A DNA stretch of 64,000 nucleotides, taken from Ahrensia sp. (GTDB lineage Bacteria; Pseudomonadota; Alphaproteobacteria; Rhizobiales; Rhizobiaceae). Positions within the stretch are counted from its first letter, which is position 1, and each line of letters opens with the position of its first letter. The position numbers and the translations under genes were made by a program. The notes under the pieces are model-generated. The model did no database searches and was not told the DNA's origin. It saw only the letters and a list, made by a program, of their open reading frames with translations. This document shows, piece after piece, positions 9,180 through 18,862 of the stretch. The stretch spans positions 62,001 through 126,000 of the forward strand of contig JAPPOQ010000028.1 in assembly GCA_028817895.1 (NCBI GenBank), written 5' to 3'.

Positions 9180-9338
9180 GAATCAAGGTCAATCGGGTTC
9201 ATGCGACCGGATCGGGGTTGGGTCACGCTTTGGCGGTGTTGGCAGCGATGTTGAGGGCACCGGTCTTCGAGAGTCTGCAATCAACGAAGGCCTCGCGCTC
9301 AACACAGACCGAGCGTTCAAAAATCAAACTGCGGGAGA

Positions 9339-9413
9339 TGGTGCTGTTGGGGAGATTTGAACTCCCGACCTCTTCATTACCAATGAAGTGCTCTACCCCT
9401 GAGCTACAACAGC
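9339..9413 (-). tRNA. tRNA-Thr (anticodon GGT)
   Basis: On the minus strand the sequence folds into a complete cloverleaf: acceptor GCTGTTG pairing with CAACAGC, D arm with GTAGCTCAGGGGTAGAGC, anticodon stem CTTCA/TGAAG with loop TTGGTAA (anticodon GGT, threonine), and T arm GTCGGGAGTTCAAATCTCC. The 3' CCA is encoded. It stands alone between the sugar operon and murA. Confidence 0.97.
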
Positions 9414-9567
9414 CTGGTTGACACCGTTGCGGATGCGATTGCGCTCTTGCCATAGGGGGCAAGCCCTTGCAAGACGCTTGCGCATGCATTGATACGCTGA
9501 CGACCTATGAAGCGGCTGTGGCAGGCTCTATTGTGATTGCTGCCCGCCAACACAAGGTGCCTGGTCA

Positions 9568-9717
9568 ATGAAGAACAATGGGGAATCAGCATCCAACACT
9601 GCCATGGCGCGGCAGGAGCGGGTCAAGGCGGCTTTGCGCGAAAACCTCAAGCGCAGAAAACAGAAGGCCCGGGATTTGAACAAGCGCTCACAGGAAAAAA
9701 CCAAACCGGCGCATTAA
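9568..9717 (+). CDS. Small basic conserved protein upstream of murA (49 aa)
   Basis: A 49-residue, highly charged protein: after a polar start (MKNNGESASNTAM) comes an Arg/Lys-rich helix (RQERVKAALRENLKRRKQ) and a basic tail ending KPAH. Small proteins of this composition, with the ALRENLKRRK core, sit just upstream of murA in many Hyphomicrobiales; this is recalled, not searched. There is no signal peptide or TM segment, and it is predicted to be a soluble helix that could bind nucleic acid or ribosomes. The gene ends 156 bases before murA in the same direction. An overlapping 65-codon frame at 9537-9734 shows no conserved features and is the weaker reading. Confidence 0.7.
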   Translation: MKNNGESASNTAMARQERVKAALRENLKRRKQKARDLNKRSQEKTKPAH

Positions 9718-9873
9718 GCATTCGCCAACCATAGTGTTGCTGCATTTGCCGCTATCCCCTACCCTGCGACCACTCATTTGAAGTCATGATCATTCTGGTG
9801 GCTCATAATGCCGCCAGTCGCCTCTTTGTTTGCGTCGGCGAGAAAAGCGGCGACTCCACATGTGGGACAATCC

Positions 9874-11169
9874 ATGGACAAGATACTGATTCGCGGCAAT
9901 GGCGCGCTGAACGGCACAATTCCCATCTCGGGCGCCAAGAATGCGGCCTTACCGCTGATGATTGCTTCGCTGCTGACACGCGATGCGCTGACATTGGAAA
10001 ACATGCCCCGACTTGCCGATGTCGATGCTCTGATCAGCATTCTGTCCAACCATGGTGTGGACTATCGCGTGCATGGCAAACGGGCGGGCGATGACGCGAT
10101 GACAGGACGTCGCATCGAGTTTCAGGCGCGCGAAATTGTCGACACGACGGCACCCTATGATCTGGTGCGAAAAATGCGGGCTAGCTTTTGGGTCATCGGC
10201 CCGCTGCTGGCCCGGGCGGGCATTGCGAAAGTGTCACTGCCCGGTGGATGCGCGATCGGTACCCGCCCCATCGATTTGTTCATCGATGGGCTTGAGGCAC
10301 TCGGCGCCCAGATTGATGTTGAGGGCGGCTACGTCAACGCAAAGGCTCCAAGCGGTGGCTTGAAGGGCGGTCATTACGTCTTTCCGAAAGTCTCTGTCGG
10401 GGCCACCCATGTTCTCTTGATGGCAGCCTCACTGGCACAGGGGGACACCACCATTGAGAATGCCGCACGCGAACCGGAAGTTGTCGATCTCGCAAATTGT
10501 CTGAGTGCGATGGGCGCAAAGATCTCCGGCATTGGCACCAGCACGCTTCGGATCAGCGGGGTCTCTTCCCTGCACGGCGCACGGCACGAAGTGCTCCCGG
10601 ACAGGATAGAAACCGGCACCTTTGCCGCCTGCGTGGCGATGACAGGCGGAGATGTGCTGCTGAAAGGCGCGCGCGCATCCTTGCTGGAAGCAGCACTCGA
10701 CTCGCTGAAGTCAACGGGCGCCGAGGTCGAGACGGGCAATGACGGCATAAGAATCCGTCGTAACGGCAATGAGCTGCAACCGATCAATGTCACGACCGAT
10801 CCCTATCCCGGCTTCCCGACAGACCTGCAAGCCCAATTCATGGCGTTGGCCACCAAGGCCAAGGGGGTCAGCCACATCACCGAAACGATCTTCGAAAACC
10901 GTTTCATGCATGTGCAGGAACTCGCGCGTCTTGGCGCCAATATTGACGTCTCCGGTCAGACCGCAACCGTGACCGGCGTGGACAAGCTTTCCGGTGCACC
11001 CGTTATGGCCACCGACCTGCGCGCTTCGATGTCACTGGTTATCGCTGGCCTCGTGGCCGACGGCGTGACTGAGGTCAACCGCGTCTACCACCTCGACCGG
11101 GGCTTCGAATTGCTGGAGGACAAGCTCTCCGCAGTTGGCGCCAATATTGAACGGATAACGGGCGGATAG
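9874..11169 (+). CDS. murA: UDP-N-acetylglucosamine 1-carboxyvinyltransferase
   Basis: MurA transfers enolpyruvate from PEP to UDP-GlcNAc, the first committed step of peptidoglycan synthesis in the cytoplasm. The 431-residue chain carries [11 protein letters not shown] (about 17-27, with the catalytic Lys-Asn pair) and the loop [12 protein letters not shown] with catalytic Cys126, the residue alkylated by fosfomycin. The ATG at 9874 fits the family N-terminus MDKILIRG; an in-frame ATG at 9808 would add 22 unconserved residues. It follows a small basic protein gene and is transcribed towards the convergent hlyD-like gene, 41 bases away. Confidence 0.97.
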   Translation: MDKILIRGNGALNGTIPISGAKNAALPLMIASLLTRDALTLENMPRLADVDALISILSNHGVDYRVHGKRAGDDAMTGRRIEFQAREIVDTTAPYDLVRKMRASFWVIGPLLARAGIAKVSLPGGCAIGTRPIDLFIDGLEALGAQIDVEGGYVNAKAPSGGLKGGHYVFPKVSVGATHVLLMAASLAQGDTTIENAAREPEVVDLANCLSAMGAKISGIGTSTLRISGVSSLHGARHEVLPDRIETGTFAACVAMTGGDVLLKGARASLLEAALDSLKSTGAEVETGNDGIRIRRNGNELQPINVTTDPYPGFPTDLQAQFMALATKAKGVSHITETIFENRFMHVQELARLGANIDVSGQTATVTGVDKLSGAPVMATDLRASMSLVIAGLVADGVTEVNRVYHLDRGFELLEDKLSAVGANIERITGG

Positions 11170-11210
11170 CTGGCCTGACGGCCATCGCGCACAAGCCCAG
11201 AAAGCTCGCC

Positions 11211-12632
11211 CTACTCCTCGCGAAACGCGCGGCTGAAGGAATCTGTCAGCGGTTTGCCGAGATATTCGAAGAAGGTGCGCTCACCCGTGTTGATATAGGT
11301 CTCCACCGGCATGCCTGGAAAAATCTGCTGCGTTGAAACGCCTTCCGGCAGTTCATCTGCGATCTCCAACCTGGCAGTGAAATAATGCTCGCCGGTGTTC
11401 GGGTCGGTCAGGCGGTCCGCCGACTTATAGGTCACCCGGCCCGGAACTTCGGGCGTTGTGCGCTGGTTGAGCGCCGAAAAACGCATGGTCGCGGTCTGTC
11501 CCACGGTGACCACATCGACATCCTGCGGTGACAATCGCGCCTCAACGATCAGTTCCCCACCCGTCGGCAACAGAACGAAAAGATCTTCACCCTGCCGCAC
11601 CACGCTGCCGGGCGTGTTCTTGGCAACATCCACCACGACACCGTCAGACGGTGCGCGGACCACAATACGTTCCAGCACATTCTGGGCGGAACGGCGCTGC
11701 TCGATCATATCTGCCATACGCCGACGCATCTCGTTGAGCGATGTCACCGCCGTCTCAGCGCGCTCGGCCTGAAGGCGAGACTTGCGCTGCTTAGCACCGA
11801 CAATGGAGCTGCGCGCTTCTCCGATTCGAGAACGAACGCCCCCGAGGCGGCCTTCCATCTCGGAGCGATTGCGCTCCAGCCTCAAAAGCTCGGACTTGCT
11901 GAGCAGCTGGCGCTTTTGCAGTTGTTCCTTCATTTCGATTTCTTCATCAAGCGTTGCAACCTGATCCTGTGAGGCGCGCAGTTGTACCTCAAGACCGGTA
12001 ATCTGCTCTTCCAACGCGGCAATCTGCTGATCGAGGATCAGCGCGTCGGTTTCATAGCGGTTGAGACGCTTGTCGAACTCACGTTTCTGCTCGTCCAGGT
12101 CGGTCTGGAGACCCGCCTGCACTGCCATCTGTTGCAGCTCTGCGCTGAACACCAAGGGCGTGTCATCACGCTCCGCCTGGAGGCGCTCTATTCGGGCCTT
12201 GACCGCGACCATCTCGTTATCGAGTCGGTTCACCGCCGATTCGGCTGCCGTCTTGTCCAATGTCAGCAGGGCCTGCCCTTGCTTGACCTGATCGCCTTCG
12301 CGAACGAGGATTTCCTGAATGATCCCCCCTTCGAAGTGCTGAATCTTCAGGTTTTGCCCGCTGGCTGCGACGAAGCCGGGCGCAATCGCGGCGCCCGAAA
12401 GCGGTGCGCGGGCGGCCCAGGTTCCGAAACCACCGAAGAACAGTACCAGGATCACCAGCCCGACCGCGGTGGGCAGTTTGATGCTGGTTCGAACCGATTC
12501 AGCCCAATTTGACGTTGATGCGGCCGGGGCATGTGGTTCGCCTGCCAACAATGCGGCATGTTCGGCATTGCCGGGTTTGGCCTGGGAGGCTGGCACCTTT
12601 GCTGTGGCGATCTTTCCAAGCTGCTCACTCAT
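11211..12632 (-). CDS. Type I secretion membrane fusion protein, HlyD/PrtE family
   Basis: A 473-residue periplasmic adaptor with one N-terminal TM near residues 55-75 ([20 protein letters not shown] region), a lipoyl-like half motif ([19 protein letters not shown]), a long coiled-coil hairpin of about 170 residues, the second lipoyl half ([12 protein letters not shown]) and a C-terminal beta-barrel ([18 protein letters not shown]). It bridges the inner-membrane ABC exporter to an outer-membrane TolC channel. Its start overlaps the stop of the ABC gene by four bases, so they form one operon. Neither a TolC homologue nor a recognisable RTX substrate gene is in the window; the substrate is unknown. 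Confidence 0.93.
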   Translation of the reverse strand: MSEQLGKIATAKVPASQAKPGNAEHAALLAGEPHAPAASTSNWAESVRTSIKLPTAVGLVILVLFFGGFGTWAARAPLSGAAIAPGFVAASGQNLKIQHFEGGIIQEILVREGDQVKQGQALLTLDKTAAESAVNRLDNEMVAVKARIERLQAERDDTPLVFSAELQQMAVQAGLQTDLDEQKREFDKRLNRYETDALILDQQIAALEEQITGLEVQLRASQDQVATLDEEIEMKEQLQKRQLLSKSELLRLERNRSEMEGRLGGVRSRIGEARSSIVGAKQRKSRLQAERAETAVTSLNEMRRRMADMIEQRRSAQNVLERIVVRAPSDGVVVDVAKNTPGSVVRQGEDLFVLLPTGGELIVEARLSPQDVDVVTVGQTATMRFSALNQRTTPEVPGRVTYKSADRLTDPNTGEHYFTARLEIADELPEGVSTQQIFPGMPVETYINTGERTFFEYLGKPLTDSFSRAFREE

Positions 12633-14557
12633 TGTTCTGTCCCCTTGTTCTCGTCTTTGTCTTTCTTCTTCGGCTTTGGTTCTGGCTTCGGATGATTGCG
12701 ATAGTCATATGGGTTGTCTTGCGGCGCAATCCTCTTGACTACCGGACGGATTGGTCTGCTTTGCGGCCCGCTACCTTGAGACCCGTTGGGAGTGGCATGG
12801 CCATTTGCGGCCCTCTTTCCATCGCTGTCTGCAGTCTTTGAAGGCTCTGCCGGATTGGGATTCGCCCGTGCTGCGGCTTGCTGCTCTCTGGCTTCACGAA
12901 TTTTCTGAAGCGCCTGCGCAAACTCATCGCGCGTGCCGTAAAAGTCTTTCGATCCTTGATGCAGACGCAACACCTTGTCCACCACGGCAAGAGCCTGTGC
13001 GCGCTGCGTGATGACGATGATCGTCACACCGGCCTGTTTGGCGAGCATAAGGGCCCGGTGCAGGGCCGCTTCTCCATCTTCATCGAGATTGGCGTTGGGC
13101 TCATCCAGAACCATGATCTGCGGATTGCCATAAAAGGCTCGTGCGAGACCGATGCGTTGTTTCTGGCCTCCCGACAATCCCGTCCCCCCAGGACCGACAT
13201 GCGTGTCATAACCGTTGGGCAACTTCTGGATCAGTTCATGCACATGCGCCTTTTCGGCCGCTTCCAGAACCTTGGCATCATCCGGAAATTCAGTGAGCCG
13301 GGCGATGTTCTGCGCGATCGTTCCCGGTAACAGATCAACAGTCTGGCCCAAATAGCCGATATGCTGTCCAAGTTCGATCGGATCCCAATTTCCAATATCA
13401 GTACCGTCAATGCGAACAGTGCCGGTGGTTGGTTTTTGGGCCCCGACCAGCAATCGCGCGAGCGTCGATTTTCCCGAACCCGATGGCCCCACCACCCCAA
13501 CGCTGTCGCCCGCCGCAACGGCGAATGAGACCCGGTTGATGATGGGCGGGTCCGAGGGACCTCCGGGGCCAAGCACCAACGCGCCATCCACCGTGATGTT
13601 GCCCTTGGGCGCGGGAAGCGATGTGCGCTTGATGTCTGGCCCCGCCTCGACCAGCGCAGAGCGAAGCGACGTCCAGGCACGCCAAGCCATGACGGTTTGC
13701 TTCCAGCCACCGATCACCTGATCAATCGGTTGCAGGCCGCGGCCTGAAATGATGGACGCGGCGAAAATCATGCCGGCGGTCATTTCACCGCGCAACACCA
13801 GCAAAGCCCCAACGCCCAGAATGGCGATTTGCAGGCCCATCCGAAAGGTGCGTGAGATGCCGGTCAGGATCGCATTGCGGCCATCGACCACGTCAAGCGC
13901 TTTCAGCGCCTCGGCATTTTGCCCACCCCACAGATCGATTCCGTTGCGCTCCATGCCCATTGCCTGCAACGCCTCCGCATTGGCAGACAGAGATTGCGAC
14001 ACCGCAAAGGCCGAAGACTGCCGGGCGGAGGCCAGTTCGGAAGCCTTGCTCGTGATCCATTGGTTAAGGAGCGCAAGGATGAACAGAAGGACCGCACCTC
14101 CGGCTGTCATCCAGAACAGGATGGGATGAATGAAGTAGAGGATCGCGATGAAAATAGGCGAAAAGGGAAAATCGATCAGCGCAAACACACCGCGCGACGA
14201 GATGAACGCCCGTACGGTCGACAGATTGCGGATGGCCTGAGCGCCCTTTGGTCCGATGTCCCGGCGCAGCCCCAAACGCAACGCATCGGCACCCAAAATC
14301 GTCTCCAACTTGGCGCCGGCGCGCGAAGCAAGCAGGCCGCGGATTGCCTCCAGGGCACCGAGCACCACCAGGGCAGCGGCGGAGATGATGGACAGAAAGA
14401 CCAGCGTATCCATGTTCTGCGAAGTCAGAACACGGTCGTAAATCTGCAGCATGTACAATGGCATCGTCAGCATCAACAGATTGACGACCAGGGAGAACAC
14501 AGCCAGTGCAACGAGCACGCGTTTGAAAACCTGGCGGGCTTGCGTCAGCTTTTCCAC
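12629..14557 (-). CDS. Type I secretion ABC transporter, PrtD family
   Basis: This 642-residue exporter has an N-terminal TM domain of six segments (residues about 10-310) without a C39 peptidase domain, then an ATPase with Walker [10 protein letters not shown] (about 355), signature LSGGQKQ (about 459) and Walker [14 protein letters not shown] (about 482). Two features stand out. The switch-loop position that is normally histidine reads ITQRAQAL (about residue 518), a glutamine. From about residue 555 there is a disordered Pro/Lys/Asn-rich cytoplasmic tail ending in [16 protein letters not shown], much longer than in PrtD. It is cotranscribed with the HlyD-like adaptor. The family assignment is firm; the cargo is unknown. 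Confidence 0.93.
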   Translation of the reverse strand: MEKLTQARQVFKRVLVALAVFSLVVNLLMLTMPLYMLQIYDRVLTSQNMDTLVFLSIISAAALVVLGALEAIRGLLASRAGAKLETILGADALRLGLRRDIGPKGAQAIRNLSTVRAFISSRGVFALIDFPFSPIFIAILYFIHPILFWMTAGGAVLLFILALLNQWITSKASELASARQSSAFAVSQSLSANAEALQAMGMERNGIDLWGGQNAEALKALDVVDGRNAILTGISRTFRMGLQIAILGVGALLVLRGEMTAGMIFAASIISGRGLQPIDQVIGGWKQTVMAWRAWTSLRSALVEAGPDIKRTSLPAPKGNITVDGALVLGPGGPSDPPIINRVSFAVAAGDSVGVVGPSGSGKSTLARLLVGAQKPTTGTVRIDGTDIGNWDPIELGQHIGYLGQTVDLLPGTIAQNIARLTEFPDDAKVLEAAEKAHVHELIQKLPNGYDTHVGPGGTGLSGGQKQRIGLARAFYGNPQIMVLDEPNANLDEDGEAALHRALMLAKQAGVTIIVITQRAQALAVVDKVLRLHQGSKDFYGTRDEFAQALQKIREAREQQAAARANPNPAEPSKTADSDGKRAANGHATPNGSQGSGPQSRPIRPVVKRIAPQDNPYDYRNHPKPEPKPKKKDKDENKGTEQ

Positions 14558-14656
14558 TTCAGTTGCTCCCTTTCATTGGGCATGGCTTATAGCCTGTTCA
14601 GCAAGGACTGGTTGTCTTTGCCTCATTTTGGTCGAGCGTAAAGTAACATTTCGCAC

Positions 14657-14687
14657 AAAAAGGGCCCCGCAGCATTGTACGGAGCCC
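14657..14687 (-). terminator. Rho-independent terminator downstream of mscL
   Basis: On the minus strand GGGCTCCG, a ten-base loop and CGGGGCCC form an eight-base-pair stem with one mismatch, followed by TTTTTG. It lies 29 bases past the mscL stop and separates mscL from the type I secretion operon on the same strand. Confidence 0.8.
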
Positions 14688-14715
14688 AAACGCGCAAACA
14701 GCGTCATAAGGTCGT

Positions 14716-15129
14716 TTATTTTTGCAGCGCGTCGCGAATTTCGGTCAGCAGCTTGATGTCTTCCGGTGGAGCGGCGGGCGCTTCCTCAGCCGGCTCTTCC
14801 TTGCGGCGCATATTGTTGACCGCCCTGACCATAAGGAAAATGATGAAAGCAATAATGACGAAATTCACAACAGCGGTGATGAAGCTGCCATAAGCGAGAA
14901 CGGCGCCCTGCTCTTTTGCTGCTTCGAGCGAAGCCGCTGTGACTTCTCCACCCAAAGGCAGAAAATAGTTGGAGAAATCCAATCCGCCAAAAATCGCTCC
15001 CACGATCGGCATGATTATGTCGTCAACCATCGATGACGTGATGGCAGCGAAGGCCGCACCGATGATGACACCGACGGCAAGGTCCATGACATTGCCCTTG
15101 GCGATAAACTCTTTGAACTCAGACAGCAT
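14716..15129 (-). CDS. mscL: Large-conductance mechanosensitive channel
   Basis: MscL is a homopentameric inner-membrane emergency valve that opens under hypo-osmotic stretch. The 137-residue protein begins with the canonical [20 protein letters not shown] amphipathic helix and pore-lining TM1 ([11 protein letters not shown]), has a periplasmic loop, TM2 ([16 protein letters not shown], about residues 88-104) and a charged cytoplasmic bundle rich in Glu and Ala-Pro. The ATG at 15129 matches the family start and has AAGGGGA upstream; a longer in-frame start at 15195 is not conserved. A palindromic CtrA-type site lies 76 bases upstream. Confidence 0.97.
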   Translation of the reverse strand: MLSEFKEFIAKGNVMDLAVGVIIGAAFAAITSSMVDDIIMPIVGAIFGGLDFSNYFLPLGGEVTAASLEAAKEQGAVLAYGSFITAVVNFVIIAFIIFLMVRAVNNMRRKEEPAEEAPAAPPEDIKLLTEIRDALQK

Positions 15130-15204
15130 ATTTGTCCCCTTTGGTGAGATGAAACGGAGGCCTGAACCGGCACCCGAAAAGCCTGGGATCGGCATATCAC
15201 AGAG

Positions 15205-15219
15205 TTAACCAAAGGTTAA
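15205..15219. promoter_or_regulatory. CtrA-type site TTAA-N7-TTAA
   Basis: TTAACCAAAGGTTAA matches the full CtrA consensus TTAA-N7-TTAA and is itself a perfect palindrome around AAA. It sits in the divergent space between mscL (start 15129, minus strand) and the SSS-domain kinase (start 15310, plus strand), so it could control either. Confidence 0.5.
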
Positions 15220-15309
15220 AGTGAAGGCCATCGCTGTTGAAAACGCGGCCTGCCTGTCCGACAACGGGTTCGGGACGGACCAACAAGGCGTTGGACGGGA
15301 GGCAAGCTG

Positions 15310-18300
15310 ATGGAAGTATGGGGCTGGGCGATCGTCGCGGTTGCCGTCGCCTATCTTTTGTTTCTGTTTCTGGTTGCCAGCATTGGCGACCGGCGCGCGC
15401 GGGCGCTGCCTGTTAGAGCGCGACCAGCCATTTATGCGCTTTCTCTGGCGATATACTGCACATCCTGGACCTTTTTCGGCTCGGTTGGCCTAGCGGCATC
15501 GTCTGGACTGAACTTTCTGGCGATCTATGCCGGGCCGGTGTTGATGATCACGCTGGGTTACCCGCTATTTCGTCACATCGTCGCAGTTGCCAAACGCGAA
15601 CGCATCACATCCGTTGCCGATTTCATCGCTGCGCGCCACGCCAAGAGCACGACTGTCGGGGCGCTGGCAGCGATCATCGCCGTGGTCGGCACCGTTCCCT
15701 ACATCGCATTGCAGCTGAAGGCGATCTCGGCCTCGATTGACGATATGGTGAGCCAATATCGAACGAGCCTGCTTGAGAACGCGCCAGTGCCCGTCGAAGT
15801 ATCGTTCCTGGTCGCCGTTCTTCTTGCCGTGTTTGCGATCCTGTTTGGCACACGGCACGCGGACGCCACGGAACATCAGGACGGCCTCATCGTGGCAGTG
15901 GCGACCGAATCGATCGTCAAGCTGTTCGCCTTCCTGGCCGTGGGAGCCTTTGTCACCTTCAGCCTGTTTGACGGCTTTGGCGATCTTTGGACCAAGGCTC
16001 AGGCCAGTGATTATGTGCGAACGCATTTTTATGCGGGTATCGACCCATCAAGCTTTCTCGTCTTCACGCTTCTGAGCAGCTGCGCGTTCATTCTTCTCCC
16101 CCGGCAATTTCATGTCGGCGTTGTCGAGAACCGGTCCACCGCCGAGATCAAAGCAGCCCGCTGGCTGTTTCCGCTCTACCTCGTTCTCATCAACCTTTTC
16201 GTCATTCCGGTAGCGCTGGCCGGCATGCTGAACTTCGGAACCAGCATCGAGGCCGACAACTACGTCCTGGCCCTTCCGCTGGAAGCGGGTGCACCCGGCG
16301 TCTCCCTGCTTGCCTTTATCGGGGGGCTGTCGGCAGCAACGGCCATGGTGATCGTCGCCTGTGTCGCACTTGCCATCATGATCTCCAACAACCTTGTTGT
16401 GCCCTTTCTCGTGGGCGGCGGGCGCGGTCGGCTCAACGAAATTGGACGGCTGGGCGGCGGCATGGCGCTTGCTCTGCTCAATATTCGCCGGACCGCAATC
16501 TTCGTCGTTATGGCGATGGCCTATGCCTATTTTCAGATTGCCGATGATTCCGCCGCCCTTGCATCGATCGGTCTTCTGTCCTTCGCGGCCATCGCGCAAT
16601 TCGCACCTTCAGCCTTTATCGGTCTGGTATGGCGCCGCGCCACATCGACGGGCGCATTGGCGGGCATGTCGGTGGGCTTCTTTGTTTGGGCCTACACTCT
16701 GTTTCTCCCAACGATTCTTGACGCTGCGACACCGCTGCTGACCCAGGGACCGTTCGGCATCGGCTGGCTGAAGCCGCAAGCACTGTTTTACGTGTCGGCC
16801 GAGCCATTAAACCACGGCGTCACATTCAGTCTGTTGGCAAACATCTTGGCTTATGTGGGCGCCTCCCTGCTGCGCAAACCCAATGCTATCGAGCGCATGC
16901 AGGCGGAGGTCTTCGCGCTGGTGGGGCGTGGCGGGCCGAGCAGCCCGATTTTGCAGGAGCGCTCCATCACGCTGGGCGAGTTGAAGGACTGTGTTGGAAA
17001 CTATCTGGGTCACGAACGTGCCGAGCGTGCCTTTGCGCAGTTTCTTGGACAACGCTTCATCGCGGACAAGCCGCAGGACAGGGCGTCTGACGAAACGCTG
17101 AGATTTGCCGAGCAGCTGCTTGCCTCGGCGGTCGGAACCGCATCATCCAGACTTGTGCTTTCGCTCTTGTTGCAGAAGCATGAGGACGCAGGTGAAACGA
17201 CGATTCAGCTGCTCGATGACGCCTCCGAAGCGTTGCAGTACAATCGAGATCTGCTTCAGACTGCACTTGATCAGGTCGCGCAGGGAATCTGCGTTTTCGA
17301 TGCACAAATGCGGCTTTCCAGCTGGAACTCACAGTTTCGTCGATTGCTGGAATTGCCCGAACATCTCGGGCAGGCCGGTCTTTCGATCTCGGATGTTGCG
17401 GCGGCGATTGAAAGCCGCTGCGAGCCAGACGGGCGCGCCATCGGTGATCTGGTCAAACATCTGTTGATGAGCGGCCAGCCCAAAAGCATCACCATGCGTG
17501 ATTCAGGCGCCATCATCGAAATTGACACCAAGTCTTTGCCCGATGGCGGCCTGGTGATTTCCTGGAACGATGCAACGGAACGGCGCAATGCAGCCCGTCT
17601 GTTGCAGGAAGCCAACGAAACCCTTGAAAAACGCGTGAAGGAGAGAACCGAGGAACTGACACAGCTCAATGTCGATCTTGCCCAGGCGCGCGAAACGGCC
17701 GACGCGGCCAATATCGGAAAGACCAAGTTTCTGGCCGCTGTGGGTCATGATATTCTGCAACCGCTCAACGCGGCACGGCTCTACACGTCCAGTCTGGTCG
17801 AGCAGTTGCGGGATGATGATGCTCAAAGCCTCGCCAGCAATGTCGACAGTGCGCTTGAATCCGTGGAAGACATTCTCAGTGCCGTGCTTGCCATTTCCAG
17901 GCTGGATTCGGGTGCATTAGCGCCGAATGTTACTGTTTTTCCTGCCGACCGACTGTTGCAACGGCTGGAGAACGAGTTCAGCCCCATAGCGAAAGACAAG
18001 GGCTTGGACCTGATCGTATCGTCAAACGACTTCCACATTCGATCCGACTACAATTTGCTGCGGCGGCTACTTCAAAATCTCGTTTCAAACGCCATCAAAT
18101 ATACGCCCGAGGGGCGTGTGGTTCTGGATGCGAAAGTCAAAAGCAATGAGCTTATCTTTGAAGTGCGCGACACCGGGCTTGGCATCGCCTCGGACGATCA
18201 CGACACGATCTTTCGCGAGTTCAGCCGGTTGGACGCGGGCAAGCGCAGCGCTCCGGGACTGGGGCTTGGCCTTTCCATCGTCAAACGGCTGGCGGAGACG

Positions 18301-18837
18301 CTGAACCATTCCATCACGCTTGAAACCAGCGTTGGACGCGGTTCCGTCTTCTGCGTGGCGACACCACTGGCCGCCATAAAGGGAGCCGATCCACTAGTGC
18401 ACGGATCGCCGCAAAGGTCAGCCTCAGATTTCCATGGCATGACGATCGCCTGCCTCGACAATGAGGAGCGCATCCTCGACGGCATGCGTACTTTGCTTCA
18501 AGGCTGGGGTTGTCAGGTGGAGACGTTTGACAATGGCACTTCGCTGATCGACGCCATGCCGAGTTTGCAGGCGGATGTGGTTCTGGCCGACTACCATCTC
18601 GATCACAACACCGGCGTCGATGTGGTATCGACCATTCGCGCGCAGCACGATGTTGAGTTCACCGCTATCCTGATCACGGCAGATCGCAGCGCGGCGGTGC
18701 GCAGCCTGGCCAAGGCAGCCGACATGACCGTGCTGAACAAGCCGCTGAAGCCTGCCGCGCTCAGGGCTCTTCTGTCGCGCGTGAGAAAGTCCGCAGCGCA
18801 TAAGTCTGCCGACGGCGCATCACAGGCCGCTGAGTAG
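15310..18837 (+). CDS. Hybrid histidine kinase with N-terminal sodium/solute symporter domain (CbrA/CrbS/MxtR type)
   Basis: An 1175-residue membrane sensor. Residues 1 to about 510 form a sodium:solute symporter-like domain of about 12-13 TM segments (YCTSWTFFGSVG at 50-61). A cytoplasmic linker and a PAS region (about 640-760, with FDAQMRLSSWNSQFRRLL) follow, then a coiled linker, HisKA with phospho-acceptor His813 in AAVGHDILQPLNAARL, HATPase boxes NLVSNAIKYT, DTGLGI and GLGLGLSIV, and a C-terminal receiver with Asp1094 in VVLADYHLD. Kinases of this build act with a LuxR-type regulator in carbon-use switches such as acetate control. The convergent LuxR regulator and the SSS transporter just downstream fit that. 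GGACGGGAGG provides the ribosome site. Confidence 0.92.
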   Translation: MEVWGWAIVAVAVAYLLFLFLVASIGDRRARALPVRARPAIYALSLAIYCTSWTFFGSVGLAASSGLNFLAIYAGPVLMITLGYPLFRHIVAVAKRERITSVADFIAARHAKSTTVGALAAIIAVVGTVPYIALQLKAISASIDDMVSQYRTSLLENAPVPVEVSFLVAVLLAVFAILFGTRHADATEHQDGLIVAVATESIVKLFAFLAVGAFVTFSLFDGFGDLWTKAQASDYVRTHFYAGIDPSSFLVFTLLSSCAFILLPRQFHVGVVENRSTAEIKAARWLFPLYLVLINLFVIPVALAGMLNFGTSIEADNYVLALPLEAGAPGVSLLAFIGGLSAATAMVIVACVALAIMISNNLVVPFLVGGGRGRLNEIGRLGGGMALALLNIRRTAIFVVMAMAYAYFQIADDSAALASIGLLSFAAIAQFAPSAFIGLVWRRATSTGALAGMSVGFFVWAYTLFLPTILDAATPLLTQGPFGIGWLKPQALFYVSAEPLNHGVTFSLLANILAYVGASLLRKPNAIERMQAEVFALVGRGGPSSPILQERSITLGELKDCVGNYLGHERAERAFAQFLGQRFIADKPQDRASDETLRFAEQLLASAVGTASSRLVLSLLLQKHEDAGETTIQLLDDASEALQYNRDLLQTALDQVAQGICVFDAQMRLSSWNSQFRRLLELPEHLGQAGLSISDVAAAIESRCEPDGRAIGDLVKHLLMSGQPKSITMRDSGAIIEIDTKSLPDGGLVISWNDATERRNAARLLQEANETLEKRVKERTEELTQLNVDLAQARETADAANIGKTKFLAAVGHDILQPLNAARLYTSSLVEQLRDDDAQSLASNVDSALESVEDILSAVLAISRLDSGALAPNVTVFPADRLLQRLENEFSPIAKDKGLDLIVSSNDFHIRSDYNLLRRLLQNLVSNAIKYTPEGRVVLDAKVKSNELIFEVRDTGLGIASDDHDTIFREFSRLDAGKRSAPGLGLGLSIVKRLAETLNHSITLETSVGRGSVFCVATPLAAIKGADPLVHGSPQRSASDFHGMTIACLDNEERILDGMRTLLQGWGCQVETFDNGTSLIDAMPSLQADVVLADYHLDHNTGVDVVSTIRAQHDVEFTAILITADRSAAVRSLAKAADMTVLNKPLKPAALRALLSRVRKSAAHKSADGASQAAE

Positions 18838-18862
18838 CTGGGGACAACGCCAAATTGTGATG

